From Streptomyces sp. SCSIO 30461 (GTDB taxonomy: Bacteria > Actinomycetota > Actinomycetes > Streptomycetales > Streptomycetaceae): 64,000 bases of DNA. Where the stretch lies: contig NZ_CP146101.1 in assembly GCF_037023745.1 (NCBI RefSeq), positions 7,172,001 through 7,236,000 of the forward strand. The letters are read 5' to 3'. Positions 59,225 to 64,000 of the stretch are shown here, piece by piece; position 1 is the stretch's first letter, and each line of letters opens with the position of its first letter. The notes under the pieces are model-generated. The model did no database searches, was not told the DNA's origin, and saw only the letters and a program-made list of their open reading frames with translations. Both the position numbers and the translations under genes were made by a program.

Positions 59225-59617
59225 ATGAAGATCCATCTGACCAGTGTCTTCGTCGATGACCAGGCCAGGGCGCTGAGCTTCTACACCGAGATCCTGGGCT
59301 TCGTGAAGAAGCACGACGTCCTGGTGGGCGCGCAGGACCGGTGGCTGACCGTCGTATCGCCCGACGAGCCGGGCGGCACCGAACTCCTTCTGGAACCGGC
59401 ACGCCACCCGGCCGCCAGGACCTACCGCGACGCACTGGTCAAGGACGGCATCCCGCTCGCACAGTTCGCCGTTGACGATGTCCGGGCGGAGTACGAGCGC
59501 CTGTGCGGCCTCGGCGTGCGGTTCACCCAGGAGCCCGCGGAGATGGGACCCGTCACCGTCGCCGTGTTCGACGACACCTGCGGAAACCTGATCCAGCTCG
59601 CTACCAAGCCGCAGTAG
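59225..59617 (+). CDS. VOC (glyoxalase/bleomycin-resistance fold) protein
   Basis: 130 residues, two beta-alpha-beta-beta-beta modules: KIHLTSVFVDDQARALSFYT at the start, GGTELLLEP, then AQFAVDDVRAEYERLCGLGV, TVAVFDDTCGNLIQL. Metal-ligand candidates are His4, Glu in TELLLEP and Asp/Asn in the C-terminal DDTCGN. Function unknown; members include isomerases, dioxygenases and drug-binding proteins. ATG 59225 with GGAGAGCACC upstream. Confidence 0.92.
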   Translation: MKIHLTSVFVDDQARALSFYTEILGFVKKHDVLVGAQDRWLTVVSPDEPGGTELLLEPARHPAARTYRDALVKDGIPLAQFAVDDVRAEYERLCGLGVRFTQEPAEMGPVTVAVFDDTCGNLIQLATKPQ

Positions 59618-59625
59618 CCGTCCTC

Positions 59626-59681
59626 GTGCGGGCGGGCGAGCCCGGGACAGTGGGAGTTGGCCCAGGTCCGCCCGCTCGCAC
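59626..59681. terminator. Imperfect hairpin between convergent VOC and betaine-binding genes
   Basis: GTGCGGGCGG at the left pairs with CCGCCCgctcGCAC at the right (GGGCGG/CCGCCC core plus GTGC/GCAC) with bulges. Modest terminator candidate. Confidence 0.4.
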
Positions 59682-59692
59682 GCAGACGGCCG

Positions 59693-60664
59693 CTACTTCT
59701 TCGGGAGCCATGCCTTCCAAGTGGCCTCGTTCTCCTTGACCCACTTCTCAGCCGCCGCCTCCGGCGCCATCTTCTGGTCCGCGATCATCAGCGCGACCGC
59801 GTTCTGCTGCTCTGTCGTCCACTTGAAGTTCTTCAGGAACTGGGCCGCGTCGCCGCCCTTCTCGGCGAAGTCGGCGTTGAGCCACTTCTGGAGCGGGGTG
59901 TGCGGGTAGGCGCAGGCGACCTTCTCCGGGTCGGCGTCGCAACCCTCCTTGTACTCGGGCAGCTTGACCTCGACCATGTCGATCTCGGCGTTCAGCCACT
60001 GCGGCGTCCACCAGTACGTCAGGAAGGGCTTCTGCTCCTTCGCGTACTTCTTCATCGCCGTGATCTGGGCCGCCTCGGAACCGGCGTAGTTGGTCTTCAG
60101 ATCCAGCTTCAGGTTCTTGATGATCGCGTCATCGTTGGTGACGTAGTCCGGCGAGCCCTCCAGCAGTTCGCCCTTGTCGCCGCTCTCCGCCGTCCTGAAC
60201 TCCTTGGCGTACTTGTTGAGGTTCTTCCAGTCGGTGACATCGGGGTGCTTGTCGGCGAAGTACTTGGGGACGTACCAGCCGATGTGGCCGGTGACGCCCA
60301 TGTCACCACCGCTGACGACGGTCTTCTTCGTCTCGACGTACTGCTTCTCCTCCTTGGGGTGGCCCCAGTCCTCCAGCACGGCGTCGATGTCGCCCTTGGA
60401 CATTGCGTCCCAGGCGAGCACCTCGCCCATCTGCTGGGTCTTGACCTTGTAGCCGAGCTCCTTCTCCAGGATGTGCTTGGCCACGGCCACGTTGGCCTGG
60501 GCGCCGACCCACGAGGGGACGGTCAGCTTCACCGTCTTGTCGCCGCCGACGTCACTGCTCTTGCCGGTCTCGGCGGCGCTGCAGGCGGAGAGGGAAAGGA
60601 CACCGAGGGCGCCGACGAGTGCAATGGCGGTGCGGGTGGTGCGTGAGTTTCGAACAGTACGCAT
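59693..60664 (-). CDS. Glycine betaine/quaternary-amine ABC transporter substrate-binding lipoprotein
   Basis: 323 residues, OpuAC/ProX fold. Lipobox LSLSACSAA; binding-domain motifs LTVPSWVGAQANVAVAKHIL, GDIDAVLEDWGHPKEE, HIGWYVPKYFADKHPDVTDW, AKEQKPFLTYWWTPQWLNA. Trp residues of the aromatic cage are present (W in PSWVG, GHIGWY, YWWTPQW). It captures betaine or a related osmoprotectant for the permease and ATPase. Last gene of the operon. Confidence 0.93.
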   Translation of the reverse strand: MRTVRNSRTTRTAIALVGALGVLSLSACSAAETGKSSDVGGDKTVKLTVPSWVGAQANVAVAKHILEKELGYKVKTQQMGEVLAWDAMSKGDIDAVLEDWGHPKEEKQYVETKKTVVSGGDMGVTGHIGWYVPKYFADKHPDVTDWKNLNKYAKEFRTAESGDKGELLEGSPDYVTNDDAIIKNLKLDLKTNYAGSEAAQITAMKKYAKEQKPFLTYWWTPQWLNAEIDMVEVKLPEYKEGCDADPEKVACAYPHTPLQKWLNADFAEKGGDAAQFLKNFKWTTEQQNAVALMIADQKMAPEAAAEKWVKENEATWKAWLPKK

Positions 60665-60714
60665 GGGACTTGATACTCCTGTCGTTCAGGCAAAGAGGAA
60701 CGGCTGTGCGGGGG

Positions 60715-62697
60715 TCAGTTGTGCTTGCGCGCGCCGCGCGCCGCAGGCTGGGTGATCCGGTCCAGGACGAGCCCCAGGCAGACGATGGCGATACCGGCCG
60801 TCATACCGAGGCCCATCTCGCCCCGGGACAGGCCCTTCACGACGTCGTACCCGAGCGCACCGCCACCGACGAGACCGCCGACGACGACCACGGCCAGCAC
60901 CAGCACCACGCCCTGATTGACGGCGAGTTGCAGCGCCGGGCGAGCCAGCGGCAGCTGAACGCCGAAGAGCTGTTGGCGTGCGGACGAGCCGAGCGAACGC
61001 GCGGCCTCCATCGCGCCAGGGTCGACCTCGCGCAGGCCCTGGGTGGTGATCCGTACGACAGCGGGCAGCGCGTACACGACCGCGGCGACGATCGCCGATG
61101 TGCGGGTGGCGCCGAACAGCGCGACCACCGGGATCAGATACACGAACTGCGGCATCGTCTGCATCGCGTCCAGCAGCGGACGCAGCAACCGTTCCACCCA
61201 TCCGGCGCGTGCGCTGAGCACACCGATGAGGATGCCCAGCACCAGCGTGACCACGAGCGCGGCCAGTACCTGGGACAGCGTGTCCAGGGACCTGCTCCAG
61301 ACACCGAGCGCGCCGATGGCGCCCATCGCCGCGGTCGCCGTGAGCGCGGAGACCCAGTTGCCCACCAGCCAGGCCGCAGCCGCCACAAGCAGCAGCACCG
61401 ACCACCATGGCAGCCACATCAGCGTGTCCCGCAGCGGGTTCAGGATCCACAGTGTGAACTCGCGTGCCCAGACCTCCACAAAGGCCAGATTGCCGGTGAT
61501 CCACTCCTGCACCTGGTTCACCGGCGTGGAGATCTCGTACGTCCACGCCTCGGGCCAGGTGCTGGTGCGTACGGCGGCGGCGGCGCCGGCACCCAGGGCG
61601 ACCAGCGCCCAGGCCCGCCCGCCGTGCAGCCAGCCGCCGCCCGGTTCCGTGGCGGCCAGGCGGTCACCCGCGGCGGCCGTCGTACGGTCCAGCCAGATCG
61701 CGATCAGCACGATCGGGACACCCGCGGCGAAGGCCTTGCCGACGTCTGTCGTGGACAGCGCCGAGTAGACCTCTTCGCCGAGGCCTCCGGCGCCGACCAG
61801 GGCGGCGATGACGACCATCGACAGCGCCATCATGATCGTCTGGTTGAGACCGAGCAGCATCTGCTTGCGGGCCAGCGGCAGCCGGGCCGTCCACAGCCGC
61901 TGCCAGCCGCTGGCGCCCAGCGACTGCGCGGCCTCCAGGGCGCCCGCGTCGGCGCCGCGCAGGCCCAACGCGGTGAGCCTCGCCATCGGCGGAGCCGCGT
62001 AGATCACCGTGCAGAACAGCGCGGCGGGCGTCCCGGTGCCGAAGACCAGCACGAACGGCAGCAGGTAAGCGAACGCCGGGAGCACCTGCATGGTGTCCAG
62101 CACCGGGCGCAGCGCCCGGTCGAAGCGGTCGAAGACTCCGGCGAGCAGTCCGATCAGCGCGCCGAGCAAGGCCGCCACCGCCACGGCCACCACCATGAGC
62201 GCGATGGTGATCAGGGTGGCGTCCCACATGCCGAGCAGTCCGCACACGGCGAACGCGCCGAGCGCGGTGAGCGCCACACGGGCGCCGCGCGCGCCGAGTC
62301 CGGCGGCACGCCAGGCGACCAGCACTCCGGCGGCGACCACGCCCAGCCAGCCGAGCGCGTCAAGGCCCTGGTACACGCCGTTGACCGCCTCGGTCGCCGT
62401 GTTGGACAGGTGCAGCAGGAAGTAGAGGAAGAGGGGGTGGGTGTCTCGGTTGTCGATCACCCAGTCGTTGGCGCCGTCGAGCGGCGCCGAGATGTCCACG
62501 GTCAGCGCCGTCGGCCAGGCCCCCCCGCCGAGCAGCAGTGCGCCGAGCACGATGAGCGCGGCGAGGGCGCCGCCGCCCGCGAGCAGTCCGCGCCGACGGC
62601 GTACGAAGTCGCCGAGTCCGCCGGCCTGCCCGGGTGCCGCGTCCGCGGCTCCAGGCCTGTCGGCCTTCGTCACTGAGTCCACTGTGATGCCGCTCAT
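60715..62697 (-). CDS. Betaine ABC transporter permease, two permease domains fused
   Basis: 660 residues. Two BPD_transp_1 domains in one chain: first with LRGADAGALEAAQSLGASGW QRL-type EAA loop around residue 260, second with LREVDPGAMEAARSLGSSAR around residue 570. Each is preceded by a large N-terminal hydrophobic section. A fused permease replaces the usual two-subunit ProW/OpuAB. ATG 62697 follows GAGGTGG; the longer frame runs into the ATPase gene. 64 nt after the ATPase gene and 50 nt before the binding protein. Confidence 0.93.
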   Translation of the reverse strand: MSGITVDSVTKADRPGAADAAPGQAGGLGDFVRRRRGLLAGGGALAALIVLGALLLGGGAWPTALTVDISAPLDGANDWVIDNRDTHPLFLYFLLHLSNTATEAVNGVYQGLDALGWLGVVAAGVLVAWRAAGLGARGARVALTALGAFAVCGLLGMWDATLITIALMVVAVAVAALLGALIGLLAGVFDRFDRALRPVLDTMQVLPAFAYLLPFVLVFGTGTPAALFCTVIYAAPPMARLTALGLRGADAGALEAAQSLGASGWQRLWTARLPLARKQMLLGLNQTIMMALSMVVIAALVGAGGLGEEVYSALSTTDVGKAFAAGVPIVLIAIWLDRTTAAAGDRLAATEPGGGWLHGGRAWALVALGAGAAAAVRTSTWPEAWTYEISTPVNQVQEWITGNLAFVEVWAREFTLWILNPLRDTLMWLPWWSVLLLVAAAAWLVGNWVSALTATAAMGAIGALGVWSRSLDTLSQVLAALVVTLVLGILIGVLSARAGWVERLLRPLLDAMQTMPQFVYLIPVVALFGATRTSAIVAAVVYALPAVVRITTQGLREVDPGAMEAARSLGSSARQQLFGVQLPLARPALQLAVNQGVVLVLAVVVVGGLVGGGALGYDVVKGLSRGEMGLGMTAGIAIVCLGLVLDRITQPAARGARKHN

Positions 62698-62761
62698 CCG
62701 CACCACCTCGCCTTCTGAGCCTGCCAGGTCATGGCCGTTCGTCCCGGTCCGTCCTTGCCTG

Positions 62762-63906
<1,145 letters not shown>

Positions 63907-63910
<4 letters not shown>

Positions 63911-64000
63911 CGGGTCTCACTCCCCGCTTCCTTCAGCAGTTCGGCACACTTCTCGCCCACCATCAGGACGCCGATCATCGGGTTCACGGCCGGCATCGTC
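63907..64000 (-). CDS. GMC-family oxidoreductase, C-terminal end only (choline dehydrogenase-like)
   Basis: The last 30 codons of a frame running in from beyond the window, reading [20 protein letters not shown] then [10 protein letters not shown]. The PAVNPM...GEKxAELL pattern is the C-terminal end of GMC oxidoreductases such as choline dehydrogenase, where the Asn/His pair sits close by. Its stop overlaps the ATPase start (ATGA). Being first in the betaine-transport operon, it would make betaine or a related compound from choline or another alcohol. Confidence 0.75.

Overview
The window is chromosomal DNA from a Streptomyces-like actinomycete. Evidence: very high G+C with strong third-position G/C bias, many GTG/TTG starts, ATGA/GTGA start-stop overlaps, several XRE-DUF5753/DUF397 regulatory sets, a MAB_1171c/ImmA-like/XRE cassette, and a possible sortase-E-type LAxTG anchor. 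Everything here was read by eye; no search was run. From memory, the order hexosaminidase - sdhCDAB - metallophosphoesterase - small membrane protein - D,D-carboxypeptidase - trpS matches a conserved Streptomyces core segment.

Layout. 1-0.5 kb: 3' end of a SigB/F/G-type sigma factor and its terminator. 0.6-10.2 kb: a surface-glycan locus (DegT-type aminotransferase, Wzx-like flippase, GH26 glycosidase, large multi-pass protein, NodB deacetylase, GT2 glycosyltransferase, FemAB-like acyltransferase). 10.5-11.2 kb: Phd/PIN toxin-antitoxin pair. 11.3-12.9 kb: hutI and a 5'-truncated secreted-protein gene. 12.8-14.6 kb: XRE/DUF397/HATPase regulatory set. 14.7-16.5 kb: EamA exporter with divergent MarR regulator and operator-like palindromes. 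16.6-20.7 kb: XRE regulator, ImmA-like zinc peptidase, MAB_1171c membrane protein and secreted amidase in one operon, with a duplicated operator-like repeat upstream. 21-26 kb: PGRP/FG-GAP amidase, hypothetical, DUF4328 protein, GH20 lipoprotein. 26.3-30.5 kb: OHCU-decarboxylase-like gene and sdhCDAB, ending in a strong terminator. 30.6-38.2 kb: membrane proteins, two alpha/beta hydrolases, TetR, DUF393, DUF998, TMEM175-like channel, phosphoesterase. 38.3-44.6 kb: D,D-carboxypeptidase, YihY protein, then divergent UbiA/PAP2 and DprE1/DprE2 homologues that look like a complete polyprenyl-phosphate-arabinofuranose pathway. 44.7-48.4 kb: beta-propeller gene remnant, 2H phosphoesterase, trpS with a hairpin-rich leader, rocD. 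48.4-50 kb: YgiC-like ATP-grasp ligase with a YgiB-like lipoprotein. 50-54.5 kb: EamA-like transporter, MocR regulator, a second XRE/DUF397 set with duplicated DUF397, and two small genes. 54.6-57.6 kb: secreted LAxTG protein with a restriction-endonuclease-like domain and a divergent unknown. 57.7-59.1 kb: mosaic of three gene fragments. 59.2-64 kb: glyoxalase-fold protein and a glycine-betaine ABC transporter operon, led by the end of a GMC (choline dehydrogenase-like) oxidoreductase.

How the genes work together. The first 10 kb probably makes, exports and trims a surface polysaccharide. The 40.6-44.6 kb block would make an arabinofuranosyl donor on a lipid carrier, which is unexpected outside arabinogalactan-making actinobacteria. 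The last operon couples choline oxidation to betaine uptake. The most interesting candidates for undescribed biology are the LAxTG nuclease-like surface protein, the DprE1/DprE2/UbiA/PAP2 set, the YgiB/YgiC-like pair, and the XRE/ImmA/MAB_1171c/amidase operon.
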